Origin: Tanypteryx hageni
Taxonomy: Eukaryota > Arthropoda > Insecta > Odonata > Petaluridae
Length of the DNA: 64,000 bases
NCBI GenBank assembly: GCA_028673005.1
Contig: CM054114.1
Location: forward strand, 128,431,307 to 128,495,306
Direction: 5' to 3'
Under the pieces are notes generated by a model, which made no database searches, was not told where the DNA came from, and saw only the letters and a list, made by a program, of their open reading frames with translations. Position numbers and translations under genes: made by a program. This document shows positions 1-12,338 of this stretch, piece after piece. How positions within the stretch are numbered: position 1 is the first letter of the stretch; each line of letters opens with the position of its first letter.

Positions 1-280
1 TGTCGAAATTACATATTATGCATGTTCACATAAAGCTGAAATTAAGTTTTGACATTTTAAAAGGAGAAAAATTCTGTACTGAATAAAATAGAAGCAATAC
101 AGTAATATAGAAATAATAGAATATAAAGCAATTAAAAACTTTCTAGAAAGTAAAAGTACAGATGTTTAATGAATGGTGGCAATTCGTCACTGTGTTGCAA
201 ATAAAATTATAGATTTTAAACAAAATTGACAGATCGATTAAATTTTATTGAATCACACACAACTGAACTTCTATAGAATC

Positions 281-495
281 TTATTCTTTGTTCGTTTGCA
301 TGGAATTTCTGGATAATCAATTATTATAGCCATTACTCCTTCCACACCAAACACACACAAGGGAGGAGGGAAACCCAGCGCTAGCATTAGCCTACTCTTT
401 GCAAAGAGCACTAAGGGGGCCAACTGCTTAATGTCCCTTCCAAAGGACGGAGCGCTGACTTGCACAGTCTTCTCAAATCACACAAGTAGGGGACG
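281..495 (-). mobile_element. SINE fragment with a conserved central domain
   Basis: On the minus strand this reads gtcctttgga, ggccccctt, then gggtttccct. The same order is found on the + strand at 34170-34270. Only the body and tail are present; no tRNA-like head is visible. Confidence 0.6.
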
Positions 496-519
496 GGACA
501 CAGTATCTTATAAAATTTA

Positions 520-780
520 GACTTTTCCCATATAGAGAAAGAATTATTTTTGTGAAAAAAATAGAATTCAAAATTTCAAAAGAAATACATGCTTTAAGGT
601 CCACTGAATACATGTCCACTATTTTCACGATGTCTGTCTGTGATAGAAATGTTGTGGGTACTCAAACTCAAAATGAACTTCTCAGATCAGCACCAAATTT
701 TTAACAAGATTTTTATTAGAAAGGTTTGATTACCTATATTTAGGTTAAAATTGGTGAACCAAAAGTGGAGGTTTATTCTT
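520..780 (+). repeat. Dispersed repeat, + copy of a three-member family
   Basis: The sequence around aaatacatg, taaggtcc and cgatgtctgtctg, followed by ctcaaactcaaaa, is closely related to the reverse complements of 10013-10200 and 39990-40300. It carries no coding capacity and no clear terminal repeats. Confidence 0.6.
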
Positions 781-1001
781 GTAATTTTTCCATTTTAATC
801 AAATATCTACATAGTACAAAATGTAATTTTCTATAACTTCTGTATGCAACACTGTTCACACAGCAGGTTGTATCTGACATACCATATTTATTCGTGTAAC
901 TGCCCCAATTTTTCAAACGATATTTTCGTGCTAAAACAAGTGTGGGGCAAAAATGCTGTTTTCCTATTATGGCAAGAAAGTAGTCTTTTTAGAATGAAGT
1001 A

Positions 1002-4000
1002 CACTACTCCCCCGTTATCCGCGATCGGAGTATCTGCGAGTTAGTTTTTTGTCCCATTACCCAGTATCCGCGAGCAAGTTTTCGCATATCCACGAATCTC
1101 TCTAACATGTCATTTTACGTAACCTTTTTAAAGACCAAGGTTTTTTATAAATACTTAGTTTAGTAGCGATTTATAAGTAAAAACTTATCATTTAAGATTA
1201 TTTATTGGTCACGTAGAAATTATGAAATATGAATTGTAAATATAATTTTCACTTTTATTATTAAAATCATTATTATTAAATTTAGTTTTCCATTTTCTTT
1301 TGATTGGCAGTTCGCCTTCACTATCGTTATTTCAAAAATTAAAAAGACTAGAATCGCTTTAGTAGTAAAAAATCTATAACACAATTCTTATAAATGTTCG
1401 AAACAGTATTCACTTCCACTGTAAGAGTTTAATTTTTATAAATTCAAGAATTTCGTGATATTTCCAGGTTGACTTCTTTCGAATGTGCAATGCCATTTAC
1501 CATACCGTGACTTCGCAAAAATATGTTTTAGGAAACAGTTAACAATTGATAGCTGAATCTCTCATATAAGCGAAATCGGTATATAATTCCAGTATCTGAG
1601 TCATATTCTTTTACAATATATAATATAGTATTTAATAATTGAGTTCTCCTTTTGGACTACGAACATAAGTAACCTTTCGTAGTCCTCAATAGAAAGGTAA
1701 AAATAACGCAGATATACTACTATTTCTTTCATCCCAATATGCGAGGCTTATAGTAATTTAATCAATGTGATATGATTTCTTTCATAAAAAATGGAGAAAT
1801 TCTTGGTGAATACAATACTTTTTATCAAAAGAAATATTATCATTCCCAGATGGCAAAAGACTGTTATATAAAGATATAGAGTTAATTTGAATTGCATTTA
1901 TAGAAAGAGAGAAAAGTATGAACTAAAATATAACTATACGCTGTTTATAATGGGAAGTGAGGAGACGTTTATACAATTCCAAACTGAGTGAATACGGCTC
2001 TCTAAATGTCCTTTACGAGGGTTATACAATATAACCTAATATACACCGGTTTATTTAATTAAGCTTTGTTACATTGAGTTGATAATTCCAGTACATAGAT
2101 AATAATTGTCCTCTACTCAATTACCCATTTCAACAATTGAATGTTTATTGTCATGAATATCCTTTTTTAAATGTATCATAATAAGAAATATCCAGTCTCT
2201 ATGCAGTAAGTGACGCGTTCGACACGCTGTACTTTCCTCGCAACGTGTTGTAACATTGCTAGCGTACTAACACGGGTTGAATATTTCTATATTTTTATTG
2301 TAACTTTTGTGCTAGTTCATACCCCGAAATGTCTTCCCCGAATTATAATATTTCTCCAGCACAAAGTAATCTAAAGAAGAAAAATGAGAAAGTCCTTAAT
2401 CTTGAAACCAAAATGGATATCATCAAACGGATTGAGAGCGGTGAAGGAGCTTCTTCCATTGGGCGTATGTATAGAATAAATGAATCAACCGTACGCAACA
2501 TAAGAGCATGTAAAGAATCTATAAGAACATCTATCAAGAATTCGACACCATTGTCTGCTAAAAAGGTAAGAAAAACCAGAAATCCAATGGTGGAAAGAGT
2601 CGAACAATTGTTGATGGAATGGATTGAGGACAATAACCAAAAGCATATCGGAATGGACTCAATATTCATCAAAGTAAAGGCCATAAAGATATATGACCAT
2701 CTAAGGCAGGAAAAAGAAACACCCGATGTGGAGGAATTTAGTGCAAGCAAAGGATGGTTTAACAGATTTAAAGAAAGCCACAACCTTCATATTATCGCAT
2801 TCAAAGGTGGAGCCGCTAGTGCAGATCACGTTGCTGCTGTACAGTTCCAAAATGACTTTAAAGCAATGACAGAGGGATATATGCCGCAGCAAATATTTAA
2901 TGCAGATTGAAACGGGTCTCCTGTGGAAACGTATGCTGAGGCGAACATTCATATCTAAGGAAGAGAAAACATCTTCTGGATACAAGGTTGCCAAAGATAG
3001 ACTTACTCTACTTTTTTGTGGAAATGCTGAAGGTGATTTTAAATGCAAACCTCTGTTGATTTATCACTCAGAGAAACCTCGTGCTTTAAAAAATGTAAAC
3101 AAGAGCACACTACCTGTACACTGGAAGGCAAATAAGAAATCCTGGATGACTGGCGCTATATTTGAAGAATGGTTTACGAATTATTTTTGCACGGAAGTTG
3201 AAAGTTATTGTCATGAACAAAACATTGGATTCAAGGTATTGCTTATACTTGACAATGGCTCAAGTCACTCCCCAGGTATTAAAAATCTTCATGAGAATGT
3301 TAGGGTATGTTTATTGCCACCAAATACCACATCCTTAATCCAGCCCATGGATCAGGGTGTAATATCCACATTCAAGCATTATTACCTTCGGCACTCGTTG
3401 ACATCAATGCTGGAAGATGTTCATTGACACAATCAACCAACATTTCGGGAGTTTTGGCGTAGATATAACATAATGGATGCCATCCAAAATATCAAGGGGG
3501 CATGGGATGATGTGAAGGAAATGACAATGAATGCAGCCTGGAAAAAACTGTGGCCTGAATGTATTCGTGACTTAACAGGTATTCTTACGTGTGGAAAAGA
3601 TTCACCTCCCTTAGTGGATGAAATTATAGGCCTTGGTAGAAGCATTGAAGGGGAGGGATTTCAAGACATGCAGGAAAGTGATGTAGCAGAGGTAGTGGAG
3701 GCCCATAATGCAGAGTTGACTGTGGAGGAGTTGTGTTCTAGAAACCAGTTGGTAGAAGAAGAAAAAGAAGATATTGATGAAAAACCTGTAAAAACAATGA
3801 ATTTGAAGAATCTTTCTAATCTTTTCAAACTTGTAGATCAAGCAGCTCAAGAAGCAATGGATATGGACCCTAACTGTGAAAGGAGCTTAAAATTTAAAAT
3901 GGGGCTTGAATCACTGCTTGCTCCATACAAAGAGATCTACCGAGAAAAGGAGCGTTCTGAGGTTTTTAAACGCCATAGTCTATCAACAGCAGTACATCCG

Positions 4001-5286
4001 ATGGACTCTGAAACAAGCAAACCTATTAATCTTCACGAAATATCCAACTTTGATTAAAGTTAAATGGTATGTTAACATTAATTTAATCTTGTTTTTTTTA
4101 TATTTTCTTATAGTTATTATCAATATATTTTAAAATCGCTAAATCATTTATTTAAGTATGCAAATGCTTTGCAGTGCTTCCTCTGAATGCAATTGCAAAT
4201 AACAGAGAGAAGTCAGCGAGTGGAGAGAGGACGAGTGAAAACCTAGGGCAGCTAGGTTAAAGGAATTCAAATGGGAAGTTGTAATTTATATTAGGGAAAA
4301 GCTAGAAACTTAATTAGTGAGAGACTCAAAGAAAAAAGAAACCCATCTGTGGTGTCATGCTTTTCCAGAACTGTGATTTCGTGATGGTTTGATTGTGTTG
4401 TAATGGCCTCACTTCTGTGCCAGAGTTCGCACCTTGTGGTGATCTTGCTCATGTGCCAAATTTAATGTTTCTGACTTATATGTACTTTTCCACTAAATTT
4501 TGTATAAACCCTGGACTTATACTGTGAAACATTATATTTTGGGTATTTAAAAAATTTATCGAGGTCTAAATTTGACATTTTATCAGTTTTATTTTTATTT
4601 GTGCATAATAATTTTGTTTACTTTCTCTGTTTATGATTAAGGAAGTCTTTTTTTATTCTTATTCATTTTTAATTTTGGTGAAATTGATGTAGCGCCTTAT
4701 TTTGAAATAATATTGTTATCTATTTCTAATTATTCTTCTTTAATTACTGTATGAGGAACCCCAACCTTATTTGAGAAACCGGAACGAATGTAATTGATGA
4801 AATATTCTTCAAATTCATATAGGTAGGTGATATTATCTAGTCTATATCATAGAGTAAAGATAATTCCGTCTTTCTTTCTGTGTGCTTGCACAGTTATAAC
4901 AAATGTGGTGCAGCACATTTATCATTTGCATTTTAGAATCATTTAAAATTGCAATATGAATATGGGACTTGCAGAAAAAAACTCTTAAAAGAATGGATAT
5001 TTATTTTCCTGCCATTGATTTCCGAATTCGCGTCGAATGGTTCTACAATTTCGTTATTAACACTAAAATTTGACTAAATTAAAGCAAAAAACGTCGTAAA
5101 AGGTGACGTAATTGTTGCTGATCCAGAAAAATTGACTATATCGAAAAGCAATGACATAAACTTTAATATTGTGTTTGAAATCAAATGTTAAAACTTATAA
5201 TGTAAACATAAGGCCCAGTATCCGCGAATTCTGTATCCACAACGTTTTTGCAGAACGTATCCCTCGTAGATATCGGGGGAGTAGTG
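1002..5286 (+). mobile_element. Tigger/pogo-like DNA transposon, complete ends, inactivated
   Basis: The ends are inverted repeats: cactactcccccg at 1002 and its complement cgggggagtagtg ending at 5286. Both ends are bordered by TA (1000-1001 and 5287-5288), the target duplication typical of Tc1/mariner-pogo elements. The 4285-bp body carries one transposase relic (2329-4057, +) with about 1.2-1.3 kb of AT-rich noncoding DNA on each side. Repeated motifs close to tatccgcga occur just inside both ends (1016, 1031, 1065, 1087; 5219, 5234, 5258) and may be transposase binding sites. The element lies downstream of the visible ARID2 exons, perhaps in an intron. Confidence 0.88.
2329..4057 (+). pseudogene. 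Tigger/pogo-like transposase (CENP-B/DDE type) with one frameshift and one stop
   Basis: A DNA transposase of the pogo/Tigger group, related to CENP-B and JRK/TIGD proteins. The N-terminus has a psq/CENP-B helix-turn-helix (KMDIIKRIESGEGASSIGRM), then a second CENP-B-type HTH (VEQLLMEWIEDN to SKGWFNRFKESHNLH). The catalytic core shows all three acidic sites: FNAD before an E-T-G, LLILDNGSSH, and QPMDQGVIS. The C-terminus is acidic (VEEEKEDIDE), as in TIGD1-like proteins. An extra T near 2907 creates a stop at 2908-2910 and shifts the frame, and a TGA at 3425-3427 interrupts the second part. The same frame continues to 4057. About 575 residues in all, near family length. Not functional as it stands, but only lightly decayed. 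Confidence 0.9.
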
Positions 5287-5288
5287 TA

Positions 5289-6720
5289 TACCGATAATGT
5301 AATTTTAAAAATTTACTGGTGTTTTGTATTAGCACAAGCTGGTTTATAAGAACAATTTTATTTTATCAAAACTTGACAATGCCTTCAAGTGAGTCAACAG
5401 TACAAACAATGATAAACATCATATCAAAGTAAAGGAGAGACAAAGTTGCTACAGAGTGATTTAAATGCACTTTTTGTATGGTAAGAGAGGTTATTGTTTT
5501 TAAATTTATTTCAAATAAGATAAATGTATTAACAGTCAAATAAGATTATCAAAAAGGCAACTTATGATGCTTACTTTCCATTTAATTATTTATTTAATAC
5601 AAACATCGGCTTTAAAATTACTGTGGATGAGTTGCTCTGAGTGTTCCTAAATTTCATAATTTAGTGTTATAAAATATTACAAATACATTTGAACGGAATA
5701 TTAAATTGATCAAGCATATCTGTGTGGCAGAAATAACGCATGTATGTACTATTCTATACCAAAACTGAGTCCAACAATAGTCATTACAATGGCAACACTC
5801 TCATAATGAGTGATAAAAACTGCAAAGATGCCAGTATTTACCCGAAATTAGAAGAAATACAATCAATAAGTAATATTCTATGATAAAAATTAGAATCTTC
5901 ATTCATTTCCTCAGAGAAGAGTACAAATCCCGCTCCGATATTACAATTCTGAGATATTTTAATATGCAACAGAAAATTACCCTGCACGATAGATTTCAGA
6001 TTTCTCATGTAAATCAAATGAGAAGGATAGTTCCTGGAATAGAACCTAGGACTTTCAATCTTCACAACAAAAACTATCCTTGGGAGCTCAGCCCCAGTAG
6101 TATGAGATTTCCACCAAGTGTCATGAAAATTAGTCAATTGGTTCAAAAGATAATAGGGAAGACAGACACAACAACAAAACTATAAGCCTATTTCAATTCT
6201 GGAAAGTAGACTAAAAATATTGGCAAAGTAAAAGAGAGGAAATTAAGCAGTGCAAAAAATTTTATTTCCTCATAATTTGGGTCAATTACGCAATGGAGTC
6301 AATTACGCAAGTAAATATAGCATAATCTGTTGAGTGTTCATCTTGCATTCATGCTCAATACATTGAATGTTGTTAGCTGATAGCTTTGTTTCCATTGCTG
6401 ATGAAAAATTTAAATTGTTAAAAGCAACATCAGTGCAGCCAATGGATATTTTAATCATGATCAAAATTATCCCAATACCATCTAGCATCATATTTTGTAA
6501 ACTATTGTTTTGTAAATATTGACAGTAATGCCGGCACCACCAAACACGAATACTTTGCACAGTAATTTGATCTATGACATAGGATGCCCTTTGATATTAA
6601 TTTATTTATAGTAACATAACAATTTTGTTTATTGTAATTGTTCTTTCTTGTTGTTTACTTATTGTTTTTCAATGATAAAAGTGATTAAAAGTATTTTTTG
6701 TTGTGAAAATTAATCAAGTG
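5289..6720. other. Noncoding stretch with one possible tRNA-like B box
   Basis: AT-rich with no supportable gene. At about 6025-6085 the minus strand has gtcctaggttctattcc, which resembles a tRNA B box. The same gtcctaggttc core occurs on the minus strand near 58125-58145, so both may be remnants of one SINE family. Nothing else is recognised. Confidence 0.4.
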
Positions 6721-6721
6721 T

Positions 6722-7972
6722 TTAACCCTTCAATGTTGTCATACATGCAGGGCACCAACTCTTTAAACTCGCATGCCATTGTCATACGTGCTGTGCACTG
6801 ACCCTCTACTTTTGGCTTAATTTTGCTTTTGCCTGATCAAATATTACAGTATCTGTTTTTTGTTTACATATTCTAATAGACAAAGGTTTGGCATTTATTT
6901 TTGTAAAATTTTGAATGTCTTTTTGCAAAGATATTGCCTTATTATTTCGGTACTTTTTCTTGCTGCTGTGTGTAATTTTGAATTTTTAACCTTCCAAATC
7001 TCTCAAACCTATGATGAGATGAACTTCATTTAGACTAGAAAGGACTATCTATAAGTAAGTTGGAAGTGTGGGCAAGATTTATGAGGATTTCGCATCACTT
7101 TTGTTTATCCTCAGCAGAATCTCTTGGCCATGCATTCTCTATCCATGAACATTTCTTTTTAGTGCAATGCAGTGAGACAGTATGGGTCATTCAATCAGCC
7201 TTACTTATCTCCAAAGAATAAGGACCAGCATAAGTCAGTATAGAAAAGGATGAGCATGAAAGCTAAAAGCCTATGTGGAAATATGCTGACAAATCCCATG
7301 AGCATTTTTACGCCAAACGTTTCTCACATCTCTATAGATAGAACAAAAGAAGTCTTTGCCATCTTTGTGGTTTTTATTTTTTATGTAATTTGTTTGTAAT
7401 TGTGTATTACATTTGTGCATTTTTAATTGTGTATTATGTATGTTTTAATTGTGTATTACTCATGTTTATCTGCTCTGCGACGTCTCTCACTCTTGAGATG
7501 AATATTTTTTTCTTATGCGTCAACACTTAAGAGCTATATGGAAAGGGCGGAGGAAGAGTCTTCGGGTCCAGGCTAGTGCTTGGTTCAGCATCTCTTGAGG
7601 AGAATATGAGAGTAAGAGAGAGAGACACTATCTGACGTCATTGCACAAAGAAAAGTGTGATCAGAGCACATGGGAAGCTCCAAGCATTTGGATAGCATAA
7701 AAATATTCTCTTGCCACTCTGAAGAAGTTAGTCTGAATAAAGCATTTATGCTGTACGAAGGCAGCTATTGTTCGTTATTTTCTGTGATTACTTGTTTAAT
7801 TTGTAAATGGTTAAAAAAGTCCAAGTTATCATGGCACCAACCAGTAGAAAAGGCAAGCCTGGTGAGAAAAAATGAAATGGAAATCTTACTTGAAAGTGAT
7901 TTGGAAGAAAGTGTCAGTTCAGACAGTGATAGTGAGAATAATATTGAAGATCGTGCTCAAATTACTTAGGCA
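6722..7972 (+). mobile_element. Possible decayed piggyBac-like element, 5' part
   Basis: TTAA followed by cccttcaatg at 6722 resembles a piggyBac end at its TTAA target. Two related motifs lie just inside (tgtcatacatgcagg and tgtcatacgtgctg). From about 7875 a short frame reads EMEILLESDLEESVSSDSDS, an acidic N-terminus like those of piggyBac transposases, ending at 7969. No core domain and no right end are seen, so this is weak. Confidence 0.3.
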
Positions 7973-10012
7973 AAAACTTATATTTTTGGCATTTTTTGTT
8001 GTATGGGCAAATACGAAACCTCTCTCCTGTTCCTGCATGCTTCTAGCATCTTTGTTTATCATAATTTGAAGGTTTTTTCCGATAAACTTACAAGGAAGAT
8101 GTGGAAATCTACGATACATGAAGTAATCCATTAACCTAGAATAAAGATGTACGATATAGTGCTTCTGTGAATGCTTAAAATAATTCATCAAAGTTTCACC
8201 CAAAAGAAATACCTAAAAAAATGTAAAAAATATAGCATAAATACTTATAGTATTATGCAAATTGTCAAAAAATTTCAGATAAATCCAATGAATGTGTAAA
8301 AATTTATGAATTCTTTTATAAGTTTACTCCGGATTAGCTAATTCATTTAAATCTCCTCCGACCTCCGGGATGGCTTTGATTTAAATGCCCTCTGTGCTTG
8401 ATGGTTTAAAAATTATTCAAGAGTTTCTTGACCAAACTGTTTCTGAGAGCAACCTACGAGTACTATTGCAATCATATTCATTATTATAAATAGAGAAAGT
8501 TATGTTGGCCACATCAGATTTTTTCTAAGTTATTATTTGAAAAAACCTATAAATTGAACCATTTTAATCAATTCATATGATTAATCATAAGTGATTGATT
8601 CAACTTTTATCATTAATCAGAACAAATGAATGGACTCATACGTGAATCAAATGAATCATCCCAAGTAGCTATATATTAAGCCTCAAGCTTTGGAAAAAAG
8701 TTTGAGCCCCATTACAGGCCTCACTTTTAATATTCTAAAGAACGAGTTTTAATATGTATGAGCAATTTAGTTAGAGCTATCAATTTACAATGAAATGATG
8801 ACATCACATTTTGCCTATCATAGTTGTAGGCATAATTTAAATATGTATTGAGTGTTACTGGATTAAAGTCAAAAACTTTGCATTTATGTATGTTATTTAT
8901 ATTCCATTCGTATTCTTCAGATGCCGTTGACAATGGCTACTTGAATCATGCCTTTATAAAAAAGTAATTATCACCAGATTTCCAGTTAACATATTCTTTT
9001 CATAATTTATTTTACTCATATTTTTGTTACTTCCGATATTTGTCTCAGAATATCACATCAAGAAATACATTCTGTAGATAGTTGAAACACCTTCAACACC
9101 TCGGTTTGATTTACGTAAGTAATACTTTTATAATGCGATTGTATTATATACAATCAACAGCTGTGCAATCTGGACAGTCTGATCAGCTGACAGAGTTGCC
9201 TACAGATTGACGGGTAACGAAGATAATTTCTTTCGCCGTAGTGACATTATCTCTAAAATAACGATAGCTGGCACCACTACATATTAATATTTGGGAATTA
9301 GAGAAGGGATGAAGTTGGCCAATCAATGCTTTCAAAGCGAAAACTTCTGCAATTCCCGCTATTATGAAAATACAAACATTTAAGGCAAGGATTCCAAAGA
9401 GCAAACAAAAAGAATTGAGTTATTGAGGCATATGTATCAAGAAATTCTCCATAAAACTATCAAATCAAGTGAGGGCATTAATTATTACCTATACTTACTG
9501 CCAGCAGTGATATTTTTGTTTGCTAATTTTTTGGGTGCAAATATCTTACTTTTCTTACTAATATTTTGGCCAAAAAGGGGAGGACTATATTTGGACTAAT
9601 ACAGTACATTGTTGTAGCATGTCTGTGTGGTAGTGTGGCTTCTCTCCCAATCCCTTCAGTCTTTCCGATCATTGATGCGGGTGCTTGATCTCTTAACGTG
9701 TGTTCACTTTTGCACAAATTAACAGAAGTGTGGCCCTTGAAATCATGGCTGATAATCATTTAGTATTTAGCATTTTAGTAAACAACTCTTTCGGAAATTC
9801 TCATTGAACGACTAAAGTGACTCTCATAACTGCATAATACTTAAATGGCTTGAATTGCCTTTGTATTAGCACGGAAATTAACAGCTTGACAAAATTGATA
9901 TTCTACGTTTTGTGTACCAAGAAAATGTCTATTGGACATTGAGAAAGCAAACTGCATTTAGTAAAAACCGACGCTTCACCTTGCGTAATATATTATTGAT
10001 GGATGTGGCAAG
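7973..10012. other. Noncoding, nothing recognised
   Basis: AT-rich DNA without supportable genes. A short inverted repeat catttaaatc/gatttaaatg surrounds about 8345-8388. Short open frames, such as a minus-strand one at 9183-9404, have no family features. Confidence 0.5.
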
Positions 10013-10200
10013 AATAAACACCCACTTCCAGTTGACTGATTTTTACCAAAAACTAATCAGTTCTACTGACTTTTATAAAAATGTTAAATAAAAATTTTGC
10101 GTTGACCTGACTAACAGTTTTTGAGTTAGAGCACTCACAAAAAGCTATCACACACAAACACATCATCGAGAAAATGGTCAAAACGTGTCATCGAAATCGC
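10013..10200 (-). repeat. Dispersed repeat, second copy
   Basis: On the + strand it reads aaacacccactt, accaaaaactaatcag, attttgcgttgacctga and catcatcgagaaaat. The same blocks are at 39995-40200 with only scattered differences and, in the other orientation, at 520-780. Confidence 0.65.
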
Positions 10201-11512
10201 GGTGATACCTAGCACTCGTATGTGTAAGAAGCTGTATACTCTAGATATGTAGGTACACAATGTTTCATTTTACTTTTTCAAAACATTTACATTGTTTACT
10301 AAGATGATTCAATGTGTCTAGTATGCGCATACTGGAAATCCCCAAGCTATCACTTCCTCATGCCTTTGCAAGCATAAATTTCAGTCCTTCAGTTTGGCAA
10401 GATTTTCAGTTTTTCACAATAATCCCATTATGTAACGAACACATTCTGCAAAATTTAAGTGAAAGGTGATTACATTTGCAGAAGAAACATCTAATCTTGC
10501 TGCACAACGGCGCTATGGGATTGTTGAGTCAAATGGGAGATGCTGAATGAGAGAAAAGAGAAAGATCCGTGAAAACCAAAATATCTGTTCAGTCTACAAG
10601 AAATTTTCCTTGTGTGTCCTTGTGAAAAGTGGGGGTCGGCTTACAATCGGTATCAACTTACATTTGATTATATATGGTATCTTAAGTTTTGAAAAAATAA
10701 AAAACTTAGTTGGGTGTGATGTGACTCCACAGTCAGCTTGGATATGAAAAAATCACCCATGAGCCTGGGTGTTCTGAGCATTTCATGCCCGAGTTCGGAT
10801 GTGAAAATCACAGAAGCAATAAAATTTGTGACATAGTAATGCTACCATACTTGAGATTGATTGACAGATAATTCCTTAGGCTTTAAATCAATTTTTTTAT
10901 TTCTATATTGAAAGTTCAGTAACAATATTAATTATTGTAATCATCTTCATTAATCCTGTCTTTACATTCTTAACAACTATTAACCTAAAGAATAAGCACT
11001 TTTTCTACCTCAATGTAAATAAGAGGTGCATGTTTCCTGATCAGGGCCATTGCATAAAATCTGACACCCGAGGCAAAAATACAGAATGTCCTCCCTCTCC
11101 AGTTAATGACATATACCTAGGTGCAGATCAGCAGCAACACTACCATAATGCCTGAACTCTGATGCTAAAAAATCACTCGCATGGTCGTACTGTAACGAAT
11201 GCTGTATTAACCACCATGTTGTATTACATTGAGGTCGATTTTTAATGAAGTGGTCAAAAGTTTATTACACTAAATCCAGATAAAACACTGAATCGAGGAA
11301 CAATAATTCAAAGAAAATATGATATTGCTTAAATGGGGTGTTTGACGGGACTAACGTTGATATGAATTTGTGAAACCCAATGCACTACTTATGAGGCGTG
11401 GATGTGCCAGAAGTGGCATGCACCATAGGTTGAGCATTCCTGCCCTAAATATTGCCAGAGATAAATTCACAAATTGAGGAAATAATATTATAAAATACAT
11501 AGCCTTACTAAC
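10201..11512. other. Probable ARID2 intron or 3' region with a possible hAT end
   Basis: No exon recognised. At 11042 the sequence cagggccattgcataaaat looks like one end of a small hAT-type element, but no partner end is visible. The rest is AT-rich. Confidence 0.4.
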
Positions 11513-11863
11513 CTCCATTGATATAACCCTGGCCCCATTGATCCTTGAAATTCTCGGACGTGGAGATGTAGGCTCATTCATCTTACTAATGACTCCTGTG
11601 GTCAAGACAGTGCCAACAACAGTGCCTGCTTTGTTGGTGACAGGGCTGAGTGTTTGTTGGATTTTTTGCGGCTGAGCAAGCTGCGCAGTCATTGTGGAAC
11701 TAGTGGTGCTTGTCACATTGGTCACCGAAGATGGTGTTGATGGCCTTGGACTGATGGGATTTGCAACTGCAGTAGTAGATGATGTGGTGGTACTACTTGT
11801 TGCACTAGTTTGTTGCTGCTGAAGCTGCATGAGGAGTCTTTGCTGCTGTTGCCGTTGTGCTAC
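11513..11863 (-). CDS. ARID2: ARID2 exon: Gln-rich and Ser/Thr-rich segment, last exon seen
   Basis: 351 bp (117 codons), phase 0 both sides, acceptor ATGTGCAG, donor GTTAGT. Reads VAQRQQQQRLLMQLQQQQ, then Ser/Thr/Val-rich sequence (PISPRPSTPSSVTNVTS), AQLAQPQKIQQTLSPV, NKAGTVVGTVLTTGVISK and EPTSPRPRISRINGARV. Similar Gln-rich and SPRPRI-like stretches fit the middle of insect ARID2, but this part is weakly conserved. The exon joins in phase with the previous one. The next exon is not recognisable down to position 1. Confidence 0.8.
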
Positions 11864-12338
11864 CTGCACATAATTACATACATATTAACATGGAGTACAG
11901 GAGCAATATAAAATAGTCATAATTATAATAATGCCATTTAAGATCTTTAATACAACTGCAAAAACTTTATTCCTCTTAAATTACTCAAACGAATGATTTT
12001 CAAACTACAAGAATTTTATAGCACGGTATATACACATGAACTGTGTAGACCAGTGGTTCTCAGACAGATCATTCGCTGTGCGAATGTTCGGTCGCCGGGA
12101 CCCCCATGATTTTTTGTAATGTCAAAAAAAGATTTCTGCGAAAATGGGAATGTATGATAATAAGCTAAAATTTTATCACTGAAATTACTTTATTAAAATT
12201 TTCTAATGTGAATACACACATTTATGTTTATCATTACTGAGACATATTTATTTGTTATTTATTACATTGGAATAACATATTTTTAAAATTGTAAATATAA
12301 AGGTTAAAGAATTTTATTTTTTTAAACACAACTCGTCA

